Assembly: GCF_002531725.1 (NCBI RefSeq)
Contig: NZ_NWSQ01000022.1
Span: forward strand, 54,399-118,398
DNA length: 64,000 nt
Direction: 5' to 3'
DNA from: Rhizobium sp. L43
Lineage (GTDB): Bacteria; Pseudomonadota; Alphaproteobacteria; Rhizobiales; Rhizobiaceae
Below the pieces are notes generated by a model, which did not search any database, was not told the origin of the DNA, and saw only the letters and a program-made list of their open reading frames with translations. Of the stretch, positions 28,268-36,461 are shown piece by piece (the stretch's first letter is position 1; the number at the start of each line of letters is the position of its first letter). Position numbers and translations under genes: made by a program.

Positions 28268-29068
28268 CTAGCCGTGAGGCCATCCCGCCCCGGCTGTCTC
28301 GACCTCGACGGACAAGAGCTGGCCAGTTCCGCCCATCTGGTCCATCTTGTCCATCCCGAACCATTTGGCGGCAGTTATGTAGAGGGTGGTTCGATCAGGT
28401 CCGCCCAGCATGCAGGCGAATGCGCCGCGATCGACCTTCACTTCATCGAGCAGCTCGCCGCCTTCACGAACCCTGCGGCAGTAAGCATTGGGTACGTCGG
28501 CGTACCAGATCGCGCCTTCAGCGTCGAAGCATATGCCATCGGGCGGCCCGGGAAGATCGGCCCAAACCCTTCGATTGGAAAGTTGCCCGTTGGCGGCGAC
28601 GTCAAACGATGTCAGCCGTTTCGCCCAGCTTTCGGCGCAAACCAGTGTGCGCCCGTCCGGAGAGAGAGCCATTCCGTTCGGAAACTGAAAGCCTTCCGCT
28701 TGTGTTTCGACCGTCCCGTCTGGATGTATCAGCAGGATCGCGGGTCCGTTGACGTAGATACAGCCTTGCGGATCGATCACGATCTCGTTCCAGCCATCCG
28801 CTCCCAATTCGGCGAACTCTTCAAGTCCGGAGCCGTTGAACCGCAGCAAATGCGATGCCCCGGACGCGATGACGTACATGTCGCCCTGTGGTCCGAAGTC
28901 GAATGACAGGGGCGGGGCTTTCGCGGTTGTCGCGACCCTGACAGTTCCGTGCTCGCTCAAGGTGAGGATTTCGCCGCTTGTCCAATCCGCGAACCACAGC
29001 TCGCCGTCATGCCATCGTGGGCATTCGACCAGCCCCCGGTCTTCCAACCGAACCTTTGTCCTGTTCAT
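28268..29068 (-). CDS. SMP-30/gluconolactonase family protein
   Basis: A 266-residue six-bladed beta-propeller of the SMP-30/gluconolaconase/LRE-like group. Metal-site residues are visible: E15 in VECPRW, the Asn in FPNGMALSPDG and Asp in PDGICFDAEGAIWYAD. Such enzymes hydrolyse sugar lactones or similar esters. GGGAGG is well placed before ATG. The gene stops 12 bases from the ArsR remnant and its 3' neighbour was probably different before the deletion. No sugar pathway gene adjoins, so the substrate is open. Confidence 0.85.
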   Translation of the reverse strand: MNRTKVRLEDRGLVECPRWHDGELWFADWTSGEILTLSEHGTVRVATTAKAPPLSFDFGPQGDMYVIASGASHLLRFNGSGLEEFAELGADGWNEIVIDPQGCIYVNGPAILLIHPDGTVETQAEGFQFPNGMALSPDGRTLVCAESWAKRLTSFDVAANGQLSNRRVWADLPGPPDGICFDAEGAIWYADVPNAYCRRVREGGELLDEVKVDRGAFACMLGGPDRTTLYITAAKWFGMDKMDQMGGTGQLLSVEVETAGAGWPHG

Positions 29069-29223
29069 TTCGGCCTCCCATCGTTCTGCGCCTTGGCCCG
29101 TCGAATGGAGCCACGTTGTAAAGACGATTAAGCGAAGTCAATGCCGACACTTGTCCGGCGAAAAAGGGCAATCACGGCCGCATCGCGCGTACCAGCGGCG
29201 TTGACGTCCGGACAACGTTTGGA

Positions 29224-29745
29224 TCAGCCGCGAAAGTGGGGCCGTTCCACCGCGGCGAACATGTGTGGCGCATCCTGATCGACACCCCCGCGCAGAATGA
29301 AAATCACCTGTTCGAGTCTGCTGAGCCCGACGACGGTCGCAGCCAGTGGAATCAAGGCTTCCCATTCCGTGAGACAAAGCAACGGCCAGAACGCGAATAG
29401 CAAAAGTGCGCCGGCCTTCGCCGACCAAAAATGGAACATCAGCAGGCGTCGAGTCAGCAGCCACGAAACGAGCAGATAGATCACCGGGCCGCCGAACAGG
29501 ACTGCCAACGCAACGCCGTGGCGGGATGCGAGGCCGGGGTATGACGAGAGTAGAAAAAGCAGAATGGCGACGGAGAAGATGTTGTCGACGATGGCGTCAA
29601 GGCGGGCACGGTATTCGGACGCTCGCTTTGTCGGTCGGGCGAGCCATCCATCGACGAGGTCGGTCATGGACGCAATCAAGTAGAGGACAGGCGCCGGCCC
29701 AGCATACCCGTAGCCCAGGAGCAGCAATCGAGATGGAAATGGCAC
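29224..29745 (-). CDS. CDP-alcohol phosphatidyltransferase family protein, probably truncated
   Basis: A 173-residue membrane protein with the CDP-alcohol phosphotransferase signature D-L-V-D-G-W-L-A-R, eight residues, then R-A-R-L-D-A-I-V-D. The Gly that normally precedes the third Asp is Arg here. Four hydrophobic segments follow. The first transmembrane helix and amphipathic entry expected before the signature are missing: the frame begins at a GTG only 28 residues before it, just after a TGA. A broken IS element starts 36 bases upstream, so the 5' end was probably lost to insertion or deletion. Activity is doubtful. Confidence 0.6.
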   Translation of the reverse strand: MPFPSRLLLLGYGYAGPAPVLYLIASMTDLVDGWLARPTKRASEYRARLDAIVDNIFSVAILLFLLSSYPGLASRHGVALAVLFGGPVIYLLVSWLLTRRLLMFHFWSAKAGALLLFAFWPLLCLTEWEALIPLAATVVGLSRLEQVIFILRGGVDQDAPHMFAAVERPHFRG

Positions 29746-29780
29746 CCGTCGTCACCAGCCCCGATTCCAAAATCGCCTGA

Positions 29781-29910
29781 AGCATGATTCAAGACTTCCT
29801 TTTAGGAGGATGCTTTGGCTCGTGGAGACCTGACCGATTCAGAGTGGCGCACAATTGAGACGCTGTTACCTGCGGAGCATGGAAGGAAATCCCGACCCGC
29901 GTACCCGCGG
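29781..29910 (+). mobile_element. Left-end remnant of an IS5-family element
   Basis: AGCATGATTCAAGACTTCC resembles the terminal repeat of IS5/IS1031-type elements; an AGGAGG then precedes a TTG-started frame encoding ARGDLTDSEWRTIETLLPAE and HGRKSRPAY, the conserved N-terminus of their transposases. The match ends after about 30 codons and the frame then runs antisense into the oxidoreductase gene. No catalytic region or right end exists here, so it is inactive. Confidence 0.72.
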
Positions 29911-29946
29911 AAGGATTGCTGCCTCTGCACTACCGTCAAAGCGACA

Positions 29947-30948
29947 CTACTGGACCTTGATCACAACCTTGCCCTTCACACGACCCGTCTCGACATAGGC
30001 CAAAGCCTCGGGCGTTTGGTTGAAGGGGAAAATCTTGTCCACGACGGGGCGCAAGGCCCCACTGTCGATCAACTCGGCGATCTGTTCGAGTTGCCGACCA
30101 TTGGCCCGCATGAACAGGAAAGAATACTGAACACTACGGCTCTTCGCCTTCTTGCGCACGCTGCGGCTCAACAGCCGGACGACAAGCTTCAAGAGCGCGT
30201 TCAGACCAAGATTTTTGGCGAACGCCGGGTCCGGCGGGCCTGAAATGGAGACGAAATGGCCGCCCGGCTTCAGGACGTTGAGTGACTTCGCAAGCGTCTT
30301 CGGATCCTGGCTGTTCAGGACCACGTCATAGCCGGAGAGAACTTTCTCGAAGTCCTGGCTCTTGTAGTCGATCACCACATCGGCGCCGAGGCTTTTGACA
30401 AGAGCGGCATTTTTCGCACTCGTCGTCGTCGCGACCGTTGCGCCCAAATGCTTGGCGAGCTGGATCGCGATCGTACCGACGCCGCCCGAACCCGCCTGAA
30501 TGAAGACTTTCTGGCTCGGCTTCACCTTCGCGATATCGACGAGGGCCTGCCACGCCGTCAGCGCGACTAGTGGGATGGACGACGCTTCTTCCATATCGAG
30601 CGTACGGGGTTTCAGTGCTGCATCATCTTGGTGGATGGCGATCAATTCCGCAAATGTGCCGACGCGGTGGTCCCTCGGCCGTGCATAGATCTCGTCGCCG
30701 ACCTTGAAGCGGTTGACACCGGAGCCGACCTTGACGACAGTCCCGGCGACATCATGGCCAAGCACGAAGGGCGGACGGTAAGGCAGGAAGATCTTGAAAG
30801 CGCCGTCCCTGACCTTGGAATCGAGCGGGTTGACGGATGTGGCATGGACGCGCACGAGGACGTCGGCGTTCTGAACCTGCGGATCCGGCAGTTCGGCAAG
30901 GCGCAGCGCGCCCTTCTTCTTGTACTTGTTGACGACATAGGCTTTCAC
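29947..30948 (-). CDS. NADP-dependent zinc-independent oxidoreductase (MDR, quinone reductase-like)
   Basis: A 333-residue medium-chain dehydrogenase/reductase. The GroES-like N-domain (SVNPLDSKVRDG, LGHDVAGTVVKVG) lacks zinc ligands, and the nucleotide fold shows AGSGGVGTIAIQLAKHLGA. This is the Zn-free enoyl/quinone reductase class that reduces reactive alkenals or quinones with NADPH. I start at a GTG with GGAGA eight bases upstream; the ATG version adds 31 residues unlike the family. It lies downstream of tetR in the same direction with a palindrome between, so it is a likely target of that regulator. Confidence 0.87.
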   Translation of the reverse strand: MKAYVVNKYKKKGALRLAELPDPQVQNADVLVRVHATSVNPLDSKVRDGAFKIFLPYRPPFVLGHDVAGTVVKVGSGVNRFKVGDEIYARPRDHRVGTFAELIAIHQDDAALKPRTLDMEEASSIPLVALTAWQALVDIAKVKPSQKVFIQAGSGGVGTIAIQLAKHLGATVATTTSAKNAALVKSLGADVVIDYKSQDFEKVLSGYDVVLNSQDPKTLAKSLNVLKPGGHFVSISGPPDPAFAKNLGLNALLKLVVRLLSRSVRKKAKSRSVQYSFLFMRANGRQLEQIAELIDSGALRPVVDKIFPFNQTPEALAYVETGRVKGKVVIKVQ

Positions 30949-31067
30949 TGGAAATCTCCGGTCTGTTGGTTCGTTGCTGGCAAGGTTTTGATTCGCCGCG
31001 CAGCGGCAAAGTTCAGGTATTGTCGGAGTCAATGACGCCAAGTGGGACTCCGTCCGAACACTTATAG

Positions 31068-31079
31068 AGAGCGCGCTCT
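31068..31079. promoter_or_regulatory. 12-bp perfect palindrome between tetR and oxidoreductase
   Basis: AGAGCGCGCTCT is a perfect palindrome about 120 bases before the oxidoreductase start and just after the tetR stop. It could be an operator or a short hairpin. It differs from the ATTACG palindromes elsewhere in the cluster. Confidence 0.35.
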
Positions 31080-31095
31080 TGTATGGATTTCAGGC

Positions 31096-31677
31096 TCAAG
31101 AGGCCGGTGAGTGCGTAAGACCCGCCAAGGCGCGTAAGGCGTTCTTTCCAGCCTGCAGAATGCGGCCCGATACTTCATTATTGACCGCCCGTGCCAGTTG
31201 GAGCGTCCCGATCAGTGTCGCAAAAAATGCGTATGCCACGTCCTCCCTCGCTTCGACATCTGCTGGAAGCGCTTCGGCAAGCAGAAGCACAAGGATGCGG
31301 GACTGTTCGGCATACATGCCGCGCGTCTCCTCCGGCTGCCGCGCAAGCTCCGGCAGCAGAGCTGCGGAGGCGCAGCCCAGTCCCGGATTGTCCCGGTGTT
31401 CTGGCGAGAGGTAGAAGTCGATCACGCCGTCGAGCCCCCCTTCGTCCAACACCGCGCGCAGCCATACTGCTTGCTTGCTCAGGGCATCAGACAACGTTTC
31501 CCGGACGAGATCGGCTTTCGAGGGAAAGTGGGGATAGAAGGCGCCATTGGTCAGACCGGCATCCTTCATGATCGTCGCAAGACCCGAGCCCGCAATTCCA
31601 TCCGTGCGAAACCGCTCGATAGCGACATCGATGATCCTCCGGCGTGACGTGTCTTTTCGGCCTTTTTCGTATCGCAT
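31096..31677 (-). CDS. TetR/AcrR family regulator
   Basis: A 193-residue repressor. The helix-turn-helix lies at about 15-60 (RRRIIDVAIERF, GLATIMKDAGLTNGAFYPHFPSKADLV). The ligand domain has GLGCASAALLPELARQ, the pattern of the subgroup that senses small electrophiles or aromatics in clusters with SDR and MDR enzymes. A near-perfect ATTACG palindrome sits 26-39 bases upstream of ATG, suggesting autorepression. It lies inside a minus-strand cluster of three redox enzymes, which are the natural targets. Confidence 0.88.
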   Translation of the reverse strand: MRYEKGRKDTSRRRIIDVAIERFRTDGIAGSGLATIMKDAGLTNGAFYPHFPSKADLVRETLSDALSKQAVWLRAVLDEGGLDGVIDFYLSPEHRDNPGLGCASAALLPELARQPEETRGMYAEQSRILVLLLAEALPADVEAREDVAYAFFATLIGTLQLARAVNNEVSGRILQAGKNALRALAGLTHSPAS

Positions 31678-31702
31678 GAGGCGCTCTTCAAATCTTCATT
31701 GA

Positions 31703-31716
31703 ATTACGATCATAAT
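31703..31716. promoter_or_regulatory. Candidate TetR operator in the tetR promoter
   Basis: ATTACG-AT-CATAAT: two six-base arms around two bases, one mismatch from perfect. The same design, perfect, lies before the SDR gene at 33902-33915. Placement just upstream of tetR fits autoregulation. Confidence 0.55.
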
Positions 31717-31800
31717 ATCACGGGGTGAGCACAATACAACTGCCCAATTGGCACCGCTGCGGCCGCACACGTCGTGCGCGGAGCGGCTGCGAAACCGCTT

Positions 31801-31837
31801 GGAGTCTCCCTGGTTCCGGCTAGACCGGGAAGACTCC
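31801..31837 (-). terminator. Hairpin downstream of the AcuI-like gene
   Basis: Arms GGAGTCTCCCTGGT and ACCGGGAAGACTCC pair over 14 positions with two mismatches, loop of nine. It lies about 45 bases past the upstream gene's stop on the minus strand. There is no T-run, so it may be a rho-dependent end or a processing hairpin. Confidence 0.4.
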
Positions 31838-31879
31838 TGCTTCTTGAGTGATCGCGTGCTCCGCTTTTCCCTGACAACC

Positions 31880-32866
31880 CTATAGATTGACGTCGACGAC
31901 CGTGCGGCCCTGAACGTGCCCGCCCAAAATGCTCTCGGCGACGTCAGGGACCTGCGCCAGACCGATGACTGTTGTGGTGCGCGCGAGCTTTGCGAGATCC
32001 AGATCGCGGGCGAGACGCGCCCAGGCTTCCAAACGCACCACCTGAGGCGCATTGACCGAGTCGATGCCGGCAAGTGTGATGTTGCGCAGAATGAACGGGA
32101 GCACCGTGGCAGGAAGGTCGCGGCCCTGGGCAAGGCCGCAGGTGGTCACGACGCCACGATACTTCGTCTGTGCCAGGACGTTTGCTAGCGTGTGACTGCC
32201 GACGCTGTCGATTGCGCCGGCCCAGCGTTCGGCCGCAACGGGGGCTCCTGGTTCCGACAGTGTGTTCCGATCTATGATCTCTGCCGCTCCGAGCTCCCGC
32301 AGATAGGCTGTTTCCTCAAGTCGGCCCGTGGAGGCGATGACGCGGTATCCGAGCCCCGAGAGCAGTGCAACGGCGATCGATCCGACGCCGCCATTGGCTC
32401 CCGTAACGAGGATATCACCTTTATCAGGCGTGATCCCGCCATGTTCGAGTGCCAGCACAGACAGCATGGCTGTGTAGCCAGCAGTGCCGATGGCCATCGC
32501 ATCCTTCGTGGAGAGCGATTCGGACAGCTTCACAAGCCAGTTGCCACTCAACCGGGCCTTCTGAGCATAGCCGCCATGATGGGTCTGGCTCAGCCCCCAG
32601 CCGTTGGCAACCACCCGGTCGCCAACCTTGAAATCAGGATGTGAGGACGCTTCCACCGTTCCGGCGAGATCGATGCCGGGAACGAGTGGAAAGGTCTGGA
32701 TCACCGGCAGCCGTCCGGTCACGGCCATCCCGTCCTTGTAGTTCACGGTCGAGTAATCGACGGCGACCGTTACGTCGCCGTCCATCAGATCGGCCTCGGT
32801 CAGGTCTACGATTTTTGTGGAGAGCGTATCGCCATCCTTGGAGGCGAGCAAAGCTTTGAACGTCAT
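31880..32866 (-). CDS. acuI: AcuI/YhdH-type acrylyl-CoA reductase family oxidoreductase
   Basis: A 328-residue MDR protein colinear with E. coli YhdH/AcuI: STVNYKDGMAVTG, PGIDLAGTV, NGWGLSQTHHGGYAQ, VTGANGGVGSIAVALLSGLGY and WAGAIDSVGSHTLA. The family reduces acrylyl-CoA to propionyl-CoA with NADPH and detoxifies acrylate-like electrophiles. The ATG used has AGGAAGA seven bases upstream; a longer frame adds unrelated sequence. The SDR gene lies 155 bases upstream on the same strand without its own visible operator between, so the two may share a transcript. In DMSP users acrylate arises from DMSP lyase, and a DMSP-lyase-like cupin lies 30 kb away. Confidence 0.85.
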   Translation of the reverse strand: MTFKALLASKDGDTLSTKIVDLTEADLMDGDVTVAVDYSTVNYKDGMAVTGRLPVIQTFPLVPGIDLAGTVEASSHPDFKVGDRVVANGWGLSQTHHGGYAQKARLSGNWLVKLSESLSTKDAMAIGTAGYTAMLSVLALEHGGITPDKGDILVTGANGGVGSIAVALLSGLGYRVIASTGRLEETAYLRELGAAEIIDRNTLSEPGAPVAAERWAGAIDSVGSHTLANVLAQTKYRGVVTTCGLAQGRDLPATVLPFILRNITLAGIDSVNAPQVVRLEAWARLARDLDLAKLARTTTVIGLAQVPDVAESILGGHVQGRTVVDVNL

Positions 32867-33021
32867 TGTCTTCTTCCTGTCGAGTTTTAGGGTGTGGCGA
32901 TGCAGATTATCCGGCGACGCGATAGCGTTCGGCGGGATGCTGCTGGCGGGTGTTGGGAAGCATGGCCAGGGCGAGCCGCCTGATACGCATCCCACTGCGT
33001 TGCGTCGGGAAGCGGGGATAG

Positions 33022-33837
33022 TTAGGCCGGCAGGCGGAACTGCTGGCGCAAGGCCTTGTCGAACAAACTCGCAGGCATGAGACGCCGCAGGAGGCTGATC
33101 TGCCACGCGACCTTGCCGACGGTGTAACGTTGCCGATGGCGCTTGGCGGTGGCCGCCAAAAGCACTGCGCCCGCCACGTCCTCGGGCGTATCAGCCGTTA
33201 GCTTCGACTTCTCGTAAAAGTTATGCACCCAGGCACGCCCCGCGTCATACTCCTTCATCTTGGAATCCGGTTCCAGCGAGCTGTGGTCGAAACTGCCTTG
33301 GACGGTCCCCGGCTCGATCAGCGAGACGCGGATGTTGAAGCCGCGGATTTCGTGGTCGAGCGACTCCGAATAGCCTTCGAGTGCGTACTTGCTCGCTGCG
33401 TAATGCGCCGAGTACGGTGCCGGCACGAACCCCAGCGCCGAACTGAGGTTGACGATGCGCCCCTCTCCCCGACGCCGCATCGAAGGCAGCACGGCGCTCG
33501 TCATCCGCATGACACCGAACAGGTTGACGTCGAACAGGCTCTGAACCTGAGCAACGGAGGACTCTTCGGCCCCACCAAACATACCCAAGCCAGCGTTGTT
33601 GACGAGAACGTCGATACGTCCGGTGCGTGAGAGCACTGTCGAAACGAGTGATGCCACAGAGGCTTCATCCGTCACGTCACAAGCCAGCATAGAGACCTGG
33701 CCCGAGCTCTCGTTACTCGGCTTGCGGCTCGTGCCGAAGACTGTGAAGCCGGCTCGTGCCAAGGCCTCGGCACTCGCGCGACCGATACCGGACGATGCTC
33801 CCGTTACGAGGGCGGTCTTTTTGGAATTTAAGGTCAT
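33022..33837 (-). CDS. Short-chain dehydrogenase/reductase
   Basis: A 271-residue classical SDR. The cofactor motif TGASSGIG is at residues 12-19, followed by an Arg-Lys that favours NADP(H). NNAGLGMFG, the Ser of LSSALGF and Y-A-A-S-K (YAASKYALEGYSE) form the catalytic set. The C-terminus carries the extended QISLLRRLMP segment of the oxidoreductases often found in TetR-regulated clusters. I use the ATG with GGAG eight bases upstream, four codons inside the longer frame. Its promoter region holds the best ATTACG palindrome of the window. Confidence 0.88.
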   Translation of the reverse strand: MTLNSKKTALVTGASSGIGRASAEALARAGFTVFGTSRKPSNESSGQVSMLACDVTDEASVASLVSTVLSRTGRIDVLVNNAGLGMFGGAEESSVAQVQSLFDVNLFGVMRMTSAVLPSMRRRGEGRIVNLSSALGFVPAPYSAHYAASKYALEGYSESLDHEIRGFNIRVSLIEPGTVQGSFDHSSLEPDSKMKEYDAGRAWVHNFYEKSKLTADTPEDVAGAVLLAATAKRHRQRYTVGKVAWQISLLRRLMPASLFDKALRQQFRLPA

Positions 33838-33878
33838 TACTGTCTCCAAACCGCTGAGTTTTCACCAGTGGCGCACTA

Positions 33879-33919
33879 TTGCATTACGATCACTTATACA
33901 TATTACGGTCGTAATGCAA
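33879..33919. promoter_or_regulatory. Candidate TetR operator region upstream of the SDR gene
   Basis: ATTACG-GT-CGTAAT (33902-33915) is a perfect six-base-arm palindrome. It is also half of a larger inverted repeat, TTGCATTACGA at 33879-33889 against TCGTAATGCAA at 33909-33919. The arm word recurs at the tetR promoter. The remaining bases to the next gene (34144) show no gene; a 43-codon plus-strand frame from 33917 lacks coding character. Confidence 0.6.
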
Positions 33920-34144
33920 TGACGAAAATAGCAAACAGTGAGGATGCATTACGAAAAGGGCCGAAAGGACAGCTACAGATGCGGCATGGTTGCCAAAGCC
34001 AGTGTGATTTCAGGCGGCCCGCTGTGTCATATTTTCTTGAGAAGCATTAACAAGGTTCCGCTGGATTGCCCGGTGTGACGGCGATACGCGCGACCCGAAT
34101 GGCCGTGTTACGGTCCATTCTTGATCGAGAGAGGATGGCAAGCC

Positions 34145-34951
34145 ATGGAAGCCGCAGAACTACGATATAATTGGGCCGATCCCGACGTCTACGAGACATT
34201 CATAGGGCGCTGGAGCGAACATCTGGCAAGCCCATTTCTCACGCGTGCCAATATTGCTCCGGGCAGTCGCGTGCTCGATGTAGCATGTGGGACAGGTGTG
34301 TTGTCGAAAGCACTGGCCGAGGCGGGAGCGCATGTGATCGGTGTTGACGCATCGGAGGGATACCTGGAAGGAGCCCGCCGTCGACGATCCCACCCCAATA
34401 TCGCATATGAACACGGCGATGTCCGGCACATGCGGTTCGACACTAACTTTTTCGATGCGGCCGTTTCCACGCTGGCCCTGGACGTTATCCCGGAAATTGA
34501 ACAGGTAGTTGCCGAGATGAAGCGCGTGACCCGTCCAGGCGGCGTGGTCGCGTCCGCCGTTACTCAGTTCTTGGGCGGCATGCCCGCCTTCGATCTCGTC
34601 ATTAACACCGGCGCCGTGCTTGAGACCGACTTCGCTAGGCTCAGATCTATGCGGGCGGGGCGCCAGCTCTTCTGGCCTAATGGTCAGGCGACGTTGTGGC
34701 GGAAGATCGGCCTCGTCGACGTGACGGAGATTCCCTTTGTCGTGGATTGTGAGTATGCGTCCTTCGCGGATTATTGGGCTACGTTCACCGACGGCCCAGG
34801 CAGCACCACAAGCATATTGATGGCACTTTCGGACGACGCCCGTGGTTCGATCGAACAGCATGTTCGTGCCGGGTATCTGGTTGGCTTGCCCGATGGACCC
34901 CGATCATTTCCCATGATGTTCCGTATGGTGCATGGCTTGGTCCCAGCCTGA
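34145..34951 (+). CDS. Class I SAM-dependent methyltransferase
   Basis: A 268-residue methyltransferase of the Methyltransf_11/UbiE-like type: WSEHLASPFLTRANI, motif I RVLDVACGTGVLSKAL, acidic VIGVDAS, then GDVRHMRF and the post-motif RVTRPGGVVAS. A TTG eight codons upstream is possible, but ATG is the usual family start. The GAGAGAGG is slightly far. Substrate unknown; it stands alone next to the divergent SDR cluster. Confidence 0.82.
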   Translation: MEAAELRYNWADPDVYETFIGRWSEHLASPFLTRANIAPGSRVLDVACGTGVLSKALAEAGAHVIGVDASEGYLEGARRRRSHPNIAYEHGDVRHMRFDTNFFDAAVSTLALDVIPEIEQVVAEMKRVTRPGGVVASAVTQFLGGMPAFDLVINTGAVLETDFARLRSMRAGRQLFWPNGQATLWRKIGLVDVTEIPFVVDCEYASFADYWATFTDGPGSTTSILMALSDDARGSIEQHVRAGYLVGLPDGPRSFPMMFRMVHGLVPA

Positions 34952-35196
34952 TCCTGGCGAGCATGCAATGGGCGAGAGCTCGGTGTGGGCCGTTCTCAGA
35001 CCTTAGCCCCGCGGGTTGATCATCAGTTGTCGTTCCTCGGCAGCCAAGAGCTGCCAGGCCGCTTTCGGCCCCGGAGCAGACTTTCATTGGGCAATCAGTG
35101 CTTCCGGTTGGCGCCGGAAGCGGACGTTGTGCGCGTTGCGGAATTTCCTGTTAAGCCAACCGACAACGCAAAGGATCATTTTGGAGGAGAGGGCGA

Positions 35197-35673
35197 ATGG
35201 CCGAAATTCCAATCCGTTGTTTTGCTGTATCGGTCGTCGTCATCCGCGAGAGAATGGCTGGATATGAGGTGCTGCTTTTACGCCGAAATCACACGCTGGT
35301 AGGTGAGTGGTGCCAAGTGGCCGGCGGGATCGAGGACGGCGAGAAGGCCTGGGAAGCTGCGTTGCGAGAGGTCCGTGAAGAGACAGGCCTGATCTGCGAC
35401 TTTCTCTATTCCGCAGATATCTGCGAGCAATTTTATGAGGCTGATCGCAATGCCATCAGCATGCTGCCCGTGTTCGTCGGTGTTGTGGATGCCGAGCAGA
35501 CAGTTTTTATCAACGATGAACACAGCGAATTTCAGTGGGTATCGTTCGCAGAGGCCATGGAGATGGTGCCGTTCGCTGGGCAGCGCCATGTTCTCAAACA
35601 CGTCGAGGCGGAATTCGTGAATCGGCAGCCCATTGGGCATCTTCTCATCCATGAGATGTCGCGGAAAATTTAA
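35197..35673 (+). CDS. NUDIX hydrolase
   Basis: A 158-residue Nudix protein with a complete box, G-x5-E-x7-REVREETGL (residues about 44-66), so it should hydrolyse a nucleoside-diphosphate-X compound with Mg2+. FAVSVVVIRER...EVLLLRRN and GEWCQVAGG place it with housekeeping or dihydroneopterin-triphosphate-like members; the substrate cannot be chosen. GGAGGAGA lies properly before ATG. The 245 bases upstream hold repeat-like words similar to those at 27.5 kb. Confidence 0.88.
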   Translation: MAEIPIRCFAVSVVVIRERMAGYEVLLLRRNHTLVGEWCQVAGGIEDGEKAWEAALREVREETGLICDFLYSADICEQFYEADRNAISMLPVFVGVVDAEQTVFINDEHSEFQWVSFAEAMEMVPFAGQRHVLKHVEAEFVNRQPIGHLLIHEMSRKI

Positions 35674-35777
35674 GTTTCTTCGAAGCCTATGACCGGGTTG
35701 AGCCGGGAGCGCTCATGATGCTTCTCTGCTGCAAGTGGGTCTGAACCCGGGCCCGCCGGGAAACGCGAAAACGGGTT

Positions 35778-36263
35778 TCAGTTCCCCTTATATATCCGCT
35801 TCAGCGCCGCCAGCAGCGCATCCATCTCATCGCGCGAAAACAGCTCGATGAAACGCTGCTCGTGCGTGTCGATCAGCTTGCGCGCCTGTGCGAGCATAAC
35901 GCGTCCCGCCTCGGTCAGATAAAGTTCTTGGCGGCGACGGTCTGCCTGGGAAGGCCGGCGCTCGATCAGGTCGCGGGCTGCCAGGCGGTTGACGAGGGCC
36001 ATCATGGTCGCGCGGTCGGTGCCGAGCGTATTGGCCAGGTCGATCTGCGATGCGCCGGTATTGACCGCAAGCAGCTCCATCACCGCGAGCTGTTTCTGCG
36101 TCAGCGCCAGCGCCTCCATGGTGTCGGCGAAGTCGCGATAGATCGCGACATGCGCCATGCGCAGATGAAAGCCCAGGAGATCGCCGAGCCGGCCGACGTC
36201 GAGCGGCGTCGTTGCCGGCGCCTCTTCGCCCTCGACATCGTCCTGCGGTGCTTTCTTGGTCAT
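35778..36263 (-). CDS. MarR family regulator of the hydroxycinnamate operon
   Basis: A 161-residue winged-helix regulator: LTQKQLAVMELLAVNTGASQ, LANTLGTDRATMMALVNRLAARDLI and the wing RRPSQADRRRQELYLTEAG. It is divergent from the CoA-ligase gene, and a GTATG-N5-CATAC palindrome lies between them. In FerC/CouR-type systems a MarR protein represses the pathway and is released by the hydroxycinnamoyl-CoA thioester; the same logic is inferred here. Confidence 0.88.
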   Translation of the reverse strand: MTKKAPQDDVEGEEAPATTPLDVGRLGDLLGFHLRMAHVAIYRDFADTMEALALTQKQLAVMELLAVNTGASQIDLANTLGTDRATMMALVNRLAARDLIERRPSQADRRRQELYLTEAGRVMLAQARKLIDTHEQRFIELFSRDEMDALLAALKRIYKGN

Positions 36264-36402
36264 TGTTCGTCTCGCCTGGTTCAGGCGCCATAACCATCAA
36301 AATCAGCGGGTTAGTCAATATCGCCGGCCTCGATTTCTCCCGCGCCCGTGCGAATGAGCGGATTGCCGCAAACGGCTCTTGCATCTCCGAAAAAAGATAT
36401 TA

Positions 36403-36417
36403 GTATGTGTTGCATAC
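36403..36417. promoter_or_regulatory. Candidate MarR operator
   Basis: GTATG-TGTTG-CATAC, perfect five-base arms with five-base spacing, 45 bases before the ligase start and 140 from the divergent marR start. The AT-rich flanks (AGATATTA, AAATTT) suit an overlapping promoter. Confidence 0.6.
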
Positions 36418-36461
36418 AAATTTGGTGCCTGTTGTGGGAGCGACGGGCATGGGAGGAAATA

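Noticed and set aside
29815..30243. 142-codon frame starting in the IS fragment
   Set aside because: Only the first 30 or so codons are transposase; the rest is antisense to the NADP oxidoreductase.
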